Shown here: positions 1-6,816 of the stretch, piece by piece
Layout of the letters: each line of letters opens with the position of its first letter
Numbering within the stretch: position 1 is the first letter of the stretch
DNA from: a virus
Direction: 5' to 3' (one strand)
IMG/VR virus record: IMGVR_UViG_3300030102_000637
Coordinates: 1 to 21,157 of that record
Length of the DNA stretch: 21,157 nt
Program-made: the position numbers and the translations under genes
Notes under the pieces: model-generated
Told to the model about the DNA's origin: nothing
The model's input: only the letters and a program-made list of their open reading frames with translations
Database searches by the model: none

Positions 1-2072
1 GCTTGAAAATCAATTACCCCTAATTTATCATCAGCAGCAATATCTGTTTCACCTGTTTGAAGTGTAAGAACAAATGGATTATCATCTGCTGTTGCTGCTG
101 ATTTAAAGAACAAACCATCATCAGGATCATGTGTAATAGTTATATCAGTATCTGCACCAAATCCTAAAACTGCATCATCACTAATTAAATTTAAATCATT
201 TCCAATATTAACATTACCTGATACAGATACGTCATCTTCAAACTCTGCTTTGCCTGTAGCTAAAAATGTGCCACCTACAGACGTATTTCCTGTAATGTCT
301 AGAGTAGAACCAAGACTTGTAGCTCCAGCTATTGTTACTGTAGATCCAAAGTTAGAAGCTCCTCCTACACTTAAAGTAGAGGCAAGTGAAACTGCACCAC
401 CTATTGTTGTTGTTCCACCTATATTAACATTACCACTTACTGAAACATTACCATCAAATGTAATATTACCTGTGGTAAATAATGTACCACCTACAGAAAC
501 ATTACCTGCTACATCTATATTTCCAGAAACTGATACACTATCTTCAAATATAGCTGCTCCTGCTACAGTTACAGTAGATCCTAAATGTGTTGCACCTCCT
601 ACACTTAAAGTAGAAGCAAGACTAACTGCACCTGCAACTGTTACTGTATCACCAAAATTAGTAGCACCTCCCACACTTAATGTAGATGCTAAACTTACTG
701 CACCAGCAATAGTGGTAGTGCCTCCTATATTAACATTACCTGATACTGATACAGCGTCTTTAAAAGTAGCTGCTCCTACCACTGTAACAGTACTTGCAAA
801 GTTAGTTGCTCCACCTACACTAAGAGTAGATGCAAGACTTACTGCTCCAGCTACTGTTACTGTTCCTCCAATATTAACATTACCACTTACTGAAACATCA
901 TCCTCAAATTCAGCTTTACCTGTAGTAATTAATGTTCCACCCACAGAAGTATTACCAGTTATATCTAAAGTACTTCCTAAACTTGTAGCACCAGCTATTG
1001 TAACAGTGCTTGCAAAGTTAGTAGCACCTGCTACACTAAGAGTGGATGCTAATGAGACTGCTCCTGCTATAGTAGTAGTGCCACCAATATTAACGTTACC
1101 ACTAACAGATACATCATCATCAAAAGTAGCAGCACCAGTTGCTAAAAATGTTCCACCTATAGAAGTATTACCACCTACATCTAAAGTGCTTCCTACTGAT
1201 AATGCAGCAGATACTGCTAAACTACCACCAATTCTACCATCTGTAATAATAGAAGCAGCTATACCTGTAAGATTAGAACCATCTCCATGATATGCTGATG
1301 CACAAACTCTAGCGTTAGTAGCTTGAATATTTGTACCTGCTATTGTAACTGTGCCACCTACATTAAGATCACCACTTACAGAAACATCTCCACTAAATCC
1401 TGCATTACCTGTGCCTCTAAATGTACCACCAACTGAAGCAGAGGTAGCTACATCTAATCTACCACTTACAGAAACATCATTATCAAAAGTAGCTTTAGAT
1501 GTAAATGTACTTGCACCTGCCACATTAAATGTACCACTAACAGATACATTATTATTAAATATAGCTGCACCCTCTACAGTTACTGTGCTACCAAAGTTAG
1601 CTGCTCCTGATACAGATACATCATCTTTAAATACAGCTTTACCCTCTACAGTTACAGTAGAACCAAAGTTTGCTGCGCCACCCACAGTAACAGTTGATTT
1701 TAAATGTGTAGCTCCTACTATAGTTGCGGTACTAGATACTTGCAATGTACCACCTACTACTGCATTACTAACTGATATATTACCTGCTATTACAGCAGTA
1801 ACACCTGTTATATTTGAACCATCACCATAAAATGCAGAAGCACATACTCTATTATCTACATGAAGATTATTATCAAGAGAAACAGAACCAGCAACTCCTA
1901 AAGCACCACTAACTTGCACAGCATTAGTTGCAACTTTAAGTGCTGTATTAGTGCCATCTCCTGTTTGTATAGGTTTAAGAGATGTGCTTACACCTTCATT
2001 ACTAACAGCAGAACTTACAAGTATAAGCTGTTTATAAGTATTTGAAATAAGTCTTCCTGTTAAATCTGTCAT
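1..2072 (-). CDS. Tail fibre protein with hexapeptide repeats (C-terminus outside window)
   Basis: A reading frame of 690 codons is open to the left edge without a stop, so only the N-terminal part is present. The ATG overlaps the stop of the preceding gene (ATGA). After about 95 N-terminal residues, most of the protein runs in strict six-residue units such as VSVSGN, VNIGGT, TTIAGA and LSVGGA, with a hydrophobic residue at position 3 and a small residue at position 5. Units fill roughly residues 97-252 and 277-622. A related segment with the motif GDGSN(I/L)TG occurs twice, near residues 75 and 258, as a spacer before each repeat block. The visible end (about 623-690) is non-repetitive and Asp-rich. 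Such repeats are expected to form trimeric beta-structured shafts. The role as a receptor-binding or tail fibre is inferred from composition and from its place at the end of the virion genes. Confidence 0.85.
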   Translation of the reverse strand, partial: MTDLTGRLISNTYKQLILVSSAVSNEGVSTSLKPIQTGDGTNTALKVATNAVQVSGALGVAGSVSLDNNLHVDNRVCASAFYGDGSNITGVTAVIAGNISVSNAVVGGTLQVSSTATIVGATHLKSTVTVGGAANFGSTVTVEGKAVFKDDVSVSGAANFGSTVTVEGAAIFNNNVSVSGTFNVAGASTFTSKATFDNDVSVSGRLDVATSASVGGTFRGTGNAGFSGDVSVSGDLNVGGTVTIAGTNIQATNARVCASAYHGDGSNLTGIAASIITDGRIGGSLAVSAALSVGSTLDVGGNTSIGGTFLATGAATFDDDVSVSGNVNIGGTTTIAGAVSLASTLSVAGATNFASTVTIAGATSLGSTLDITGNTSVGGTLITTGKAEFEDDVSVSGNVNIGGTVTVAGAVSLASTLSVGGATNFASTVTVVGAATFKDAVSVSGNVNIGGTTTIAGAVSLASTLSVGGATNFGDTVTVAGAVSLASTLSVGGATHLGSTVTVAGAAIFEDSVSVSGNIDVAGNVSVGGTLFTTGNITFDGNVSVSGNVNIGGTTTIGGAVSLASTLSVGGASNFGSTVTIAGATSLGSTLDITGNTSVGGTFLATGKAEFEDDVSVSGNVNIGNDLNLISDDAVLGFGADTDITITHDPDDGLFFKSAATADDNPFVLTLQTGETDIAADDKLGVIDFQ
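207..1244 (-). repeat. Main hexapeptide-repeat block of the tail fibre
   Basis: The + strand word ATTAAC, part of the codons for the unit VNIGGT or VNIGND, begins at 207, 423, 729, 873 and 1089. The spacings are 216, 306, 144 and 216 bases, all multiples of 18 bases (six codons). Longer near-identical DNA modules recur, so the block could vary in length by recombination. Confidence 0.85.
1315..1783 (-). repeat. First hexapeptide-repeat block of the tail fibre
   Basis: The same six-residue units (for example VTVGGA, ANFGST, VSVSGT, LDVATS) run uninterrupted over about 26 units. The block is separated from the longer one by the second GDGSNLTG spacer segment. Confidence 0.75.
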
Positions 2073-2344
2073 ATTAATTGCCAATACTGTTCTGTTGAAT
2101 CATATGTACTTGCTGCTTGATCCCATGTTAAATTTCTTCCTGTATCATCTGGTCTTGGATTTAGTATAGAAGGATTATCTCTAACATCAGGTACTTTATT
2201 TTGTGGATGATTTTTTAAATCATATTGTCCTTCATAGTCTTCTGGACATACTAACATACCATAGCTATTCAATCTCATTTGACGATGTGGATAAACAAAT
2301 CCACAAATATCACACATAGCTAAAGCATTTTTAGTACTTGCCAT
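2069..2344 (-). CDS. Small zinc-finger-like phage protein
   Basis: A 91-residue protein. Its N-terminal half carries CDICG at residues 11-15 and a later Cys in LVCPED (near residue 33), with nearby His and Asp residues that could complete a zinc site. The C-terminal half is Asn/Pro-rich with the motif NPRPDDTG. Proteins of this type sit just before tail fibre genes in several marine phages as far as I recall, with unknown function. Its first base is the last base of the preceding gene's stop codon, and its own stop overlaps the fibre ATG, so it is tightly coupled to both. A structural or assembly role is inferred from position only. Confidence 0.7.
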   Translation of the reverse strand: MASTKNALAMCDICGFVYPHRQMRLNSYGMLVCPEDYEGQYDLKNHPQNKVPDVRDNPSILNPRPDDTGRNLTWDQAASTYDSTEQYWQLI

Positions 2345-3018
2345 TAAATATATCCTAACCTTGGAACTACATGCATAGAAGCTCTCTGTCTATCTTCCTG
2401 CATAGCTCTTGCAAGAAGTTCTTCATAATTAAGTTTTAAAAATTGTATTCTATCTGCTGGAACTAATGGTCTTTTTATAGACATATAGTAAGCTAGACCC
2501 ATTGTTAAACATGGTAAAAATCTTTTAGGTACATCAGCATTTTGTGTTGCTGATTTATTTACATCTTGTAATTCTTTTACTAATTCTAATTTAAGAACAT
2601 CAGTTGAATTATCTGGTAGAGGCCACACACGTAAAACAGGATTGTCTCTTTCTCTACGAATAGAGTATTGATTAGGTCTGCCTTTTTGTGTTTTATTTGG
2701 TATAAGTAAATATTCTTCTGAGCTAATTCTTTCTAATTGTAAATCTGTATCATCTCTATTAATAACAACCTCAAGAGCATCTACAGTAGAACTATCTAAA
2801 GAATATGTAGCAGTGCTTGCTGTTACAGTTAAAGAAGAAACAGATGTGCTCCAAAGCATTACACCACGATTTTGCCAATCTTTAAGCATAAGATTAATAG
2901 AACGTCTAGCAGATGCTGGCTCATGACCAAGAGTACTTTCACCACCAATCATCTCTGTAGCTTCTTGAATAACCTCATCTATATCTAGATTAAAGTTATA
3001 TGTTCCTGACACTGCCAT
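2344..3018 (-). CDS. Head-tail adaptor / tail tubular-like protein
   Basis: A 224-residue protein. The region around residues 12-60 (DIDEVIQEATEMIGG, then SARRSINLMLKDWQNRG) matches the pattern I know from connector or tail-tubular-type proteins of short-tailed phages, where helices with an ARRSLN-like motif precede a beta-rich middle. The C-terminal part is helical (FLKLNYEELLARAMQEDRQR), as in adaptors that dock under the portal. The position between the basic cassette and the fibre genes fits a neck or tail-tube component. TAATG overlap with the preceding gene. The family assignment is from memory, so the precise role (adaptor, stopper or tube) is uncertain. Confidence 0.65.
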   Translation of the reverse strand: MAVSGTYNFNLDIDEVIQEATEMIGGESTLGHEPASARRSINLMLKDWQNRGVMLWSTSVSSLTVTASTATYSLDSSTVDALEVVINRDDTDLQLERISSEEYLLIPNKTQKGRPNQYSIRRERDNPVLRVWPLPDNSTDVLKLELVKELQDVNKSATQNADVPKRFLPCLTMGLAYYMSIKRPLVPADRIQFLKLNYEELLARAMQEDRQRASMHVVPRLGYI

Positions 3019-3308
3019 TATTTCTTAGTCCTTCTTCTTACGGCTTTCTTTCTTTTTTTGAAAGTCCTGACCATTGTGGGCTTGCCTCTTACTCCTTGTG
3101 CTTTTGCTCTCTTCCTTGCAACAGCACTCTTGATCTGACCTTTGGTCATGCGTTTCGCAGTGGCTCTTGGTACGCATTTTGGATATTTCCTCTTACTTGT
3201 TTTAGCAGACTTACGACCACAGGCTTGGAACTTGCCCTTTTTCTTTGGAGCACCAATATCAACCCAATCACCCTTTGGGCCTTTTCCAAACCATTCTTTT
3301 AGGCTCAT
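3018..3308 (-). CDS. Small basic phage protein (KEWFGKGPKGDWVDIG type)
   Basis: A 96-residue, strongly basic protein with only three acidic residues, all in the first 17 positions. The N-terminus reads like a small folded motif (KEWFGKGPKGDWVDIGAPKK), followed by a Cys-containing segment (ACGRKS, KYPKCVP), then KRMTKGQIKSAVARKRAKAQ and a Lys/Arg tail. I recognise this arrangement as a small family of unknown function frequent in marine phages. The two Cys residues could bind metal or pair. The ATG overlaps the stop of the upstream gene (ATGA). The high charge suggests nucleic-acid contact. That is inference. Confidence 0.75.
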   Translation of the reverse strand: MSLKEWFGKGPKGDWVDIGAPKKKGKFQACGRKSAKTSKRKYPKCVPRATAKRMTKGQIKSAVARKRAKAQGVRGKPTMVRTFKKRKKAVRRRTKK

Positions 3309-3487
3309 GCGTAACCACCACCACGTTTTTTATACGTCCTAACTAACCATGCATTTGCATATGCTGAAGGATATACCTTAAACTTACGTTTAGCCTCTGA
3401 CTTTACTCTTGCATAGAGACTAGGGTTAGTTGGTCTAGGTGATCCTTTTTTTCTTTTTGTTTTTGGCTTTGGTTTTTTGATTGCCAT
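3305..3487 (-). CDS. Small basic phage protein (YPSAYANAW...YKKRGGGY type)
   Basis: A 60-residue basic protein with a single acidic residue (Glu31). A Lys-rich N-terminus is followed by NPSLYARVKSEAKRK and the C-terminal motif PSAYANAWLVRTYKKRGGGY. That motif is familiar from a compact family of unknown function in phages and giant viruses (I associate it with DUF5872, unverified). The family is often small and stand-alone. It overlaps the end of the 107-residue gene by 53 bases in another frame and overlaps the next gene by 4 bases, so it is translated within a tightly packed cassette. Confidence 0.75.
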   Translation of the reverse strand: MAIKKPKPKTKRKKGSPRPTNPSLYARVKSEAKRKFKVYPSAYANAWLVRTYKKRGGGYA

Positions 3488-3758
3488 CTTTTAATACCTT
3501 TTTTGCTTGTTTAGCGATTCGTACAACTTCATTTTTACCCATTACTTTTGCACGTTGTTCCATAACTGTAAGTATTTGTATTTTACGTGCATAAGGTTTC
3601 TTAATTCGTTTAACTTTAGCTACAGTGGCCCTTGCGTCTGCTGGAGTAGCAAACTTTATACTGACTGTATCTTTTGGATTTTCATCAGTATAAAGTCTGC
3701 GTCCAGAGCCTTTAGGTTTTTTACCTGTTCCTACTTTTGGATCTTTTCTTTTTACCAT
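3435..3758 (-). CDS. Small basic phage protein (KGSGRRLYTDENPKDTV type)
   Basis: A 107-residue protein. Residues 14-55 contain KPKGSGRRLYTDENPKDTVS and an alpha/beta-like stretch IKFATPADARATVAKVKRI. This is followed by KKPYARKIQILTVMEQRAKVMGK and a Lys-rich tail. The first motif recurs in small proteins of marine phages, with no known function. It overlaps the upstream 47-residue gene by 38 bases and the downstream gene by 53 bases. It is the least extreme of the basic cassette proteins, because its core has a normal mix of hydrophobic and acidic residues and probably folds. Confidence 0.75.
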   Translation of the reverse strand: MVKRKDPKVGTGKKPKGSGRRLYTDENPKDTVSIKFATPADARATVAKVKRIKKPYARKIQILTVMEQRAKVMGKNEVVRIAKQAKKVLKDGNQKTKAKNKKKKRIT

Positions 3759-3864
3759 TACCTAAAACTTTCTTTAATGTTTTAGCTTGTCCTGCATGTA
3801 GTTTAGAGGCTTTTTTTAAACCTTTAATAACCTTTTTAACTTTAGCTCTATTTCCTGTTTTCAT
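3721..3864 (-). CDS. Tiny Lys-rich protein
   Basis: A 47-residue reading frame starting MKTGNRAKVKKVIKGL, with 15 Lys and 4 Arg and no acidic residue. The central part (KVIKGLKKASKLHAGQAKTL) can form an amphipathic basic helix, and I have seen this KLHAGQAKTLK-like motif in small proteins of other marine phages. It begins three bases before the stop of the 50-residue gene and ends inside the 107-residue gene, in a different frame. Position and motif support a real gene. The function is unknown, with binding to packaged DNA or RNA as a plausible inference. Confidence 0.7.
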   Translation of the reverse strand: MKTGNRAKVKKVIKGLKKASKLHAGQAKTLKKVLGNGKKKRSKSRNR

Positions 3865-3866
3865 AG

Positions 3867-4019
3867 TTAACGCCTAGCTCGTCCACCGCCACGCCTACGA
3901 ACTGCCCCACCACGACTACGTGTTTTAGTCATCATACGACCACCTCCTTTACGAGTGCGTGTTTTAGTCATCATGCGGCCACCACCCATACGTCTAATTT
4001 TGCTTCTTCCTTTTGCCAT
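3867..4019 (-). CDS. Tiny Arg/Gly-rich protein with internal 13-residue duplication
   Basis: A 50-residue frame with 15 Arg, 5 Lys and no acidic residue. The start is supported by AAGGAGGAG about 7 bases before the ATG, inside the end of the 230-residue gene. It contains GGGRMMTKTRTRK followed directly by GGGRMMTKTRSRG, a 13-residue tandem duplication, and ends in RRRGGGRARR. RGG/GGR-rich tails commonly bind nucleic acid. No known family is recognised. The strong ribosome binding site and its place in the packed cassette argue against a chance frame. Confidence 0.7.
   Translation of the reverse strand: MAKGRSKIRRMGGGRMMTKTRTRKGGGRMMTKTRSRGGAVRRRGGGRARR
3919..3984. repeat. 39-base tandem duplication inside the 50-residue gene
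   Basis: The word CGTGTTTTAGTCATCAT begins at 3919 and again at 3958 on the + strand. The period is 39 bases (13 codons). A few substitutions separate the two copies, so the duplication is not brand new but is still recognisable at the DNA level. Confidence 0.85.
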
Positions 4020-4686
4020 TGGATTTCTCCTCCTTTGCATATAAGTTATTAAAAGTAATATTAGGATTCATATAACTATCATCTATTTCTGCTGAATGAA
4101 TATACTGACTAGGTACAAAATCTGGTGCTCCTTCTCCAGTCTCCCATAAAGCAGGGTTTGTTACTCTTACTCTATTATTAGGTAATGCTACAATATTACC
4201 TGTAAATTCACCAGCATCTATTAACTCTAACACATGTGATTGTTTATGTTGTGCTGGATCATCAGATATATGACTATCAGTATAATCAACTGTAAACATA
4301 TATCTACCTGTATAAAACTCTCCATTTATTTTACAAAGCCAAGGACTAGAAGATGTTCTATCCATAACTATTACACTGTGATTTCTAGCAGAACAATCCC
4401 AAGGTTGTACAAAATGTGTTGGCATTTGATTAGGCCATTCTTCTAATGGTGTATCAGCTACTAAAGCATTAATTGGCATCCTAGCCCACATTGCTCCACC
4501 AGATGTATTTTCTTTTTCATCACAACCTGTAAATACAATTTGAAAACTTAATGATCTATCTGGTATTGTATTTACGGCTATTGCCATTGCATGTAAATAT
4601 TCTCCGTGATATTGTTCATGATTATATGTAAACTCTTTACGCACCCAACATTTAAAATGAGGGATGTTTGATATTAAGTAGGACAT
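3994..4686 (-). CDS. Conserved marine-phage protein of unknown function
   Basis: A 230-residue protein starting MSYLISNIPHFKCWVRKEFT. It is a globular, beta-rich looking sequence with several Trp and Cys residues (FKCWVR, GCDEKE, PWDCSARNH, PWLCKINGEF) and motifs such as HGEYLHAMAIAV. The basic tail (EEKSNGKRKKQN) overlaps the ribosome binding site and start of the next gene. I recall close relatives with the same N-terminus in cyanophages and other marine viruses, always without a function. Its normal composition stands out among the surrounding basic peptides. No enzyme motif was recognised. Confidence 0.75.
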   Translation of the reverse strand: MSYLISNIPHFKCWVRKEFTYNHEQYHGEYLHAMAIAVNTIPDRSLSFQIVFTGCDEKENTSGGAMWARMPINALVADTPLEEWPNQMPTHFVQPWDCSARNHSVIVMDRTSSSPWLCKINGEFYTGRYMFTVDYTDSHISDDPAQHKQSHVLELIDAGEFTGNIVALPNNRVRVTNPALWETGEGAPDFVPSQYIHSAEIDDSYMNPNITFNNLYAKEEKSNGKRKKQN

Positions 4687-4691
4687 TTAGT

Positions 4692-4997
4692 TTAGCATCT
4701 CCATCTTCTTCTTGCTTGTCTCAAGCGGCTATTAGGATTCTTAGCTGCTTTTGGAAACTTCTTCATTTGCCCTGCTGATCTTGCACAGAAAGACTTTCGC
4801 CTTGCTGCTCTTTTTGCTGTTCTAGGTTTTGATTCTGTTACGGCTGTTTGTAATTTAGAACCGGGATTCTTACGTCTATATGCAGCTACACCTTTAGCAG
4901 TCATACCTGCACCAGACTTAGTAGGACGTTTATGACCACCTTTAATGGTCAATCCTTTCATACCTGTCCCTTTTCTTTTTCGTTTACGTGCAGCCAT
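4692..4997 (-). CDS. Small basic phage protein (GMTAKGVAAYRRKNPGSKL type)
   Basis: A 101-residue protein, Lys/Arg-rich throughout with one acidic residue. The motif order is KGLTIKGGHKRPTKSGAG, MTAKGVAAYRRKNPGSKLQ, ESKPRTAKRAARRKSFCARS and a C-terminal RRRWRC. Proteins combining T.KG...Y...GS.L with RRKSFCAR and a final WxC are widespread in marine phages as an unnamed family (I associate it with DUF6321, unverified). Two conserved Cys residues, one in SFCAR and one terminal, may pair or bind metal. It starts one base downstream of the 59-residue gene's stop. The role is unknown. Confidence 0.75.
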   Translation of the reverse strand: MAARKRKRKGTGMKGLTIKGGHKRPTKSGAGMTAKGVAAYRRKNPGSKLQTAVTESKPRTAKRAARRKSFCARSAGQMKKFPKAAKNPNSRLRQARRRWRC

Positions 4998-4998
4998 T

Positions 4999-5178
4999 CT
5001 ATACCTTTACATAAGTATTTTTAAATTTCTTTACTAAAAATTCACACAAATCAGCCCAATACTTTTTCCATTCTTTTGTACACTCTTTACAATTACAATT
5101 TATTTTAAAATTATAATCTCTTTTGTGAGGTCTAAGTCCACTATAATCTATTTTAGAACTATCTACTTTATAAGCCAT
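4999..5178 (-). CDS. Small Cys-cluster protein, unknown
   Basis: A 59-residue frame beginning MAYKVDSSKIDYSG. It contains CNCKEC (residues 28-33) and one further Cys in WADLCEF, enough for a small metal site, and many aromatic and Lys residues. Its ATG overlaps the stop of the transglycosylase gene (TAATG), the junction style used repeatedly in this cluster, and it fills exactly the interval to the next gene. No family is recognised. Confidence 0.65.
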   Translation of the reverse strand: MAYKVDSSKIDYSGLRPHKRDYNFKINCNCKECTKEWKKYWADLCEFLVKKFKNTYVKV

Positions 5179-6560
5179 TATATAAGTTTATTTGAATAAG
5201 TAGCTTTACCAAAACCTTTTACAGCTTGACCTACACCACGAACTTTACCTCCCACATTACGTTTTACTTTACCACCTGTTTTATACTCTTCTGGTTCTTC
5301 AAAAGCAGAATCACTGGTGTCAAAAGTTACATTACCAAAAGGTGTTTTAACTAGACGTTTTTTACCTTCTAGTCCTTCTTTTCCTCTTAGTCCTACAGCA
5401 CCTTTTACCATTTCACCAAAAGACATTGCTTCATCTTTTTTAGATTTTACATCAAAAGGATCTGAAGAAGATTGATTTGACGGTTTTGTTCCTGTTGGCA
5501 TATCTGGTTTATAACTTTGAATTTTAGGTTTTATTTTAGGAGTAGGAGAAGCTGCTTTTGTTTCTTTTTTCTTATCTCTTGTTGCAAGATATGTAAGACC
5601 ACCAACTACAGGAGTTCCAACTATTATACCTTTTTGAACTGGACTCATTCCAGTTTTCTTATCTGCTGTTGATTTCTTAGCTGTTGTTTTTTTAGCTGCT
5701 GTAGTTTTTTTAACTTTAGGTGTTAATGCTTTTGTTGCTCGTCTTAGAGTTCCAGCATCTTGACTTTTAGATTTTTTATCTACTTTTTTTTGTTTAGCTC
5801 TATTCATTGCAGAAAGTGATTGTTTATTTTTTGTTTGTGCTAGTTTTTTAGCTTTTGCACCAGCTCCTTTTTGACTTCTTAAAGTTTTTACAAGAGCTTT
5901 ACCAGCCGCACCTAAACCTCTACCAGCAAGAGCAAGACCACCACCACCAATAGCACTAGTAGCTAATATAGTAAATCTTTTATTAAATGTTCTACGTGAG
6001 TCTCGATTTAATTTTGCAGCAGTATCTGCACCAATTTTCTTAGCTTCTGCCTTACTTTTACCTTCATTTAAAGCTTTAGTAGTAGCTCTTAGTCCAGCTT
6101 GAATAGCTCTATTTTCAGCAGGTGTTCCTGTAATAGCACGTTCTGTTTGTCTCATTCTACTCATAGGTTCTCTCTCAATTTGTTTAGCTGGTTGTCCTAA
6201 TTCTTTGCGAACTTTTTTAATATAATTTTTTGTTTCTGTTGGTAACTTTTTTTTACCTTTAATAAATTTATCAGCATTACTCGGACCAAAGTTATAAGCA
6301 ATTAAAGCTGCATTTAAATCTCCGGGGTATCTTTTACGCATTGCTTTTAAATATTGACGACCAACTCTATCTAATTCACTAGATTTAAAACTTCCATCTC
6401 TATTTCTTCTAGCAGGTTTAATACCAAATCCGGGTTTTGCTGCTGTTGCTGGCATAACTTGCATCCTACCTAAAGCACCTTTAGGACTTACAGCATCAGG
6501 ATCACCGCCACTTTCAACTTGCATAACAGCTTTTTGAAGTAAACGATCACTAATAGCCAT
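5178..6560 (-). CDS. Virion-associated lytic transglycosylase with long basic tail
   Basis: A 460-residue protein. Residues 1-115 carry the SLT/lysozyme-like signature: likely catalytic Glu16 in VESGGD, then SPKGALGRMQVMPATA, NAALIAYNFGP (an AYNAGP variant) and TKNYIKKV. The family cleaves the glycan strands of peptidoglycan. In short-tailed phages such enzymes are usually packaged and used at infection to let DNA cross the wall. The remaining 340 residues are Lys/Ala-rich with two hydrophobic stretches (about 197-222 and 311-326). They contain SRMRQTERAI (134-143), GLTYLATRDKKKETK (321-335), DTSDSAFEE (414-422) and GG-basic motifs near the end. Two of these motifs recur in the 236-residue protein and one in the 500-residue protein. 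A role as an internal virion or ejection protein is inferred. Confidence 0.85.
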   Translation of the reverse strand: MAISDRLLQKAVMQVESGGDPDAVSPKGALGRMQVMPATAAKPGFGIKPARRNRDGSFKSSELDRVGRQYLKAMRKRYPGDLNAALIAYNFGPSNADKFIKGKKKLPTETKNYIKKVRKELGQPAKQIEREPMSRMRQTERAITGTPAENRAIQAGLRATTKALNEGKSKAEAKKIGADTAAKLNRDSRRTFNKRFTILATSAIGGGGLALAGRGLGAAGKALVKTLRSQKGAGAKAKKLAQTKNKQSLSAMNRAKQKKVDKKSKSQDAGTLRRATKALTPKVKKTTAAKKTTAKKSTADKKTGMSPVQKGIIVGTPVVGGLTYLATRDKKKETKAASPTPKIKPKIQSYKPDMPTGTKPSNQSSSDPFDVKSKKDEAMSFGEMVKGAVGLRGKEGLEGKKRLVKTPFGNVTFDTSDSAFEEPEEYKTGGKVKRNVGGKVRGVGQAVKGFGKATYSNKLI

Positions 6561-6562
6561 AA

Positions 6563-6739
6563 TTAGTCTTCTACTTTAAAAGATTTACCTTGAGTGTAGT
6601 CTTCATCTACAACTACATCTTGAGGCGGTCCTTTTACATCTGGACCTTTACGTGCAGCACCATAGCCTTGTCCAGTAGGTCTGCCTACAATATCATCTAA
6701 ATCATATGGACGTTTAATTAGTGTATGAGGTCCAATCAT
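6563..6739 (-). CDS. Small protein of unknown function
   Basis: A 58-residue frame beginning MIGPHTLIKRPYDLDDIVG and ending in DYTQGKSFKVED. Its start overlaps the stop of the 26-residue frame (AATGA), and GAGGAG lies about 6 bases upstream. It has a normal composition and ends two bases before the transglycosylase start codon region. No family is recognised. The tiling with neighbours and the ribosome binding site support a real gene. Confidence 0.6.
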   Translation of the reverse strand: MIGPHTLIKRPYDLDDIVGRPTGQGYGAARKGPDVKGPPQDVVVDEDYTQGKSFKVED

Positions 6740-6816
6740 TTCTTTCTCCTCTTTTTCTTTCGTTTCTTTTTAGGTGGTTTAGTTACCTGTTGTTTAATAC
6801 TTGATCTACTAATCAT
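6736..6816 (-). CDS. Tiny Lys/Arg peptide (26 residues)
   Basis: A 26-residue frame whose second half is almost entirely Lys and Arg (14 of 26 residues basic, none acidic). It starts inside the end of the 236-residue gene (8-base overlap) and stops over the next ATG. Part of the Lys/Arg coding run AGAGGAGAAAG doubles as the ribosome binding site of the next gene. It could therefore be a by-product of that purine-rich stretch, but it matches the basic-peptide theme of the cluster. Confidence 0.4.
   Translation of the reverse strand: MISRSSIKQQVTKPPKKKRKKKRRKK

Noticed and set aside
250-1830. Long open frames on the + strand (250-1290 and 1351-1830) with Pro/Thr/Val-rich translations
   Set aside because: They are the antisense of the repetitive tail fibre gene. 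Their repetitive composition follows from its codon pattern, and they have no ribosome binding site.
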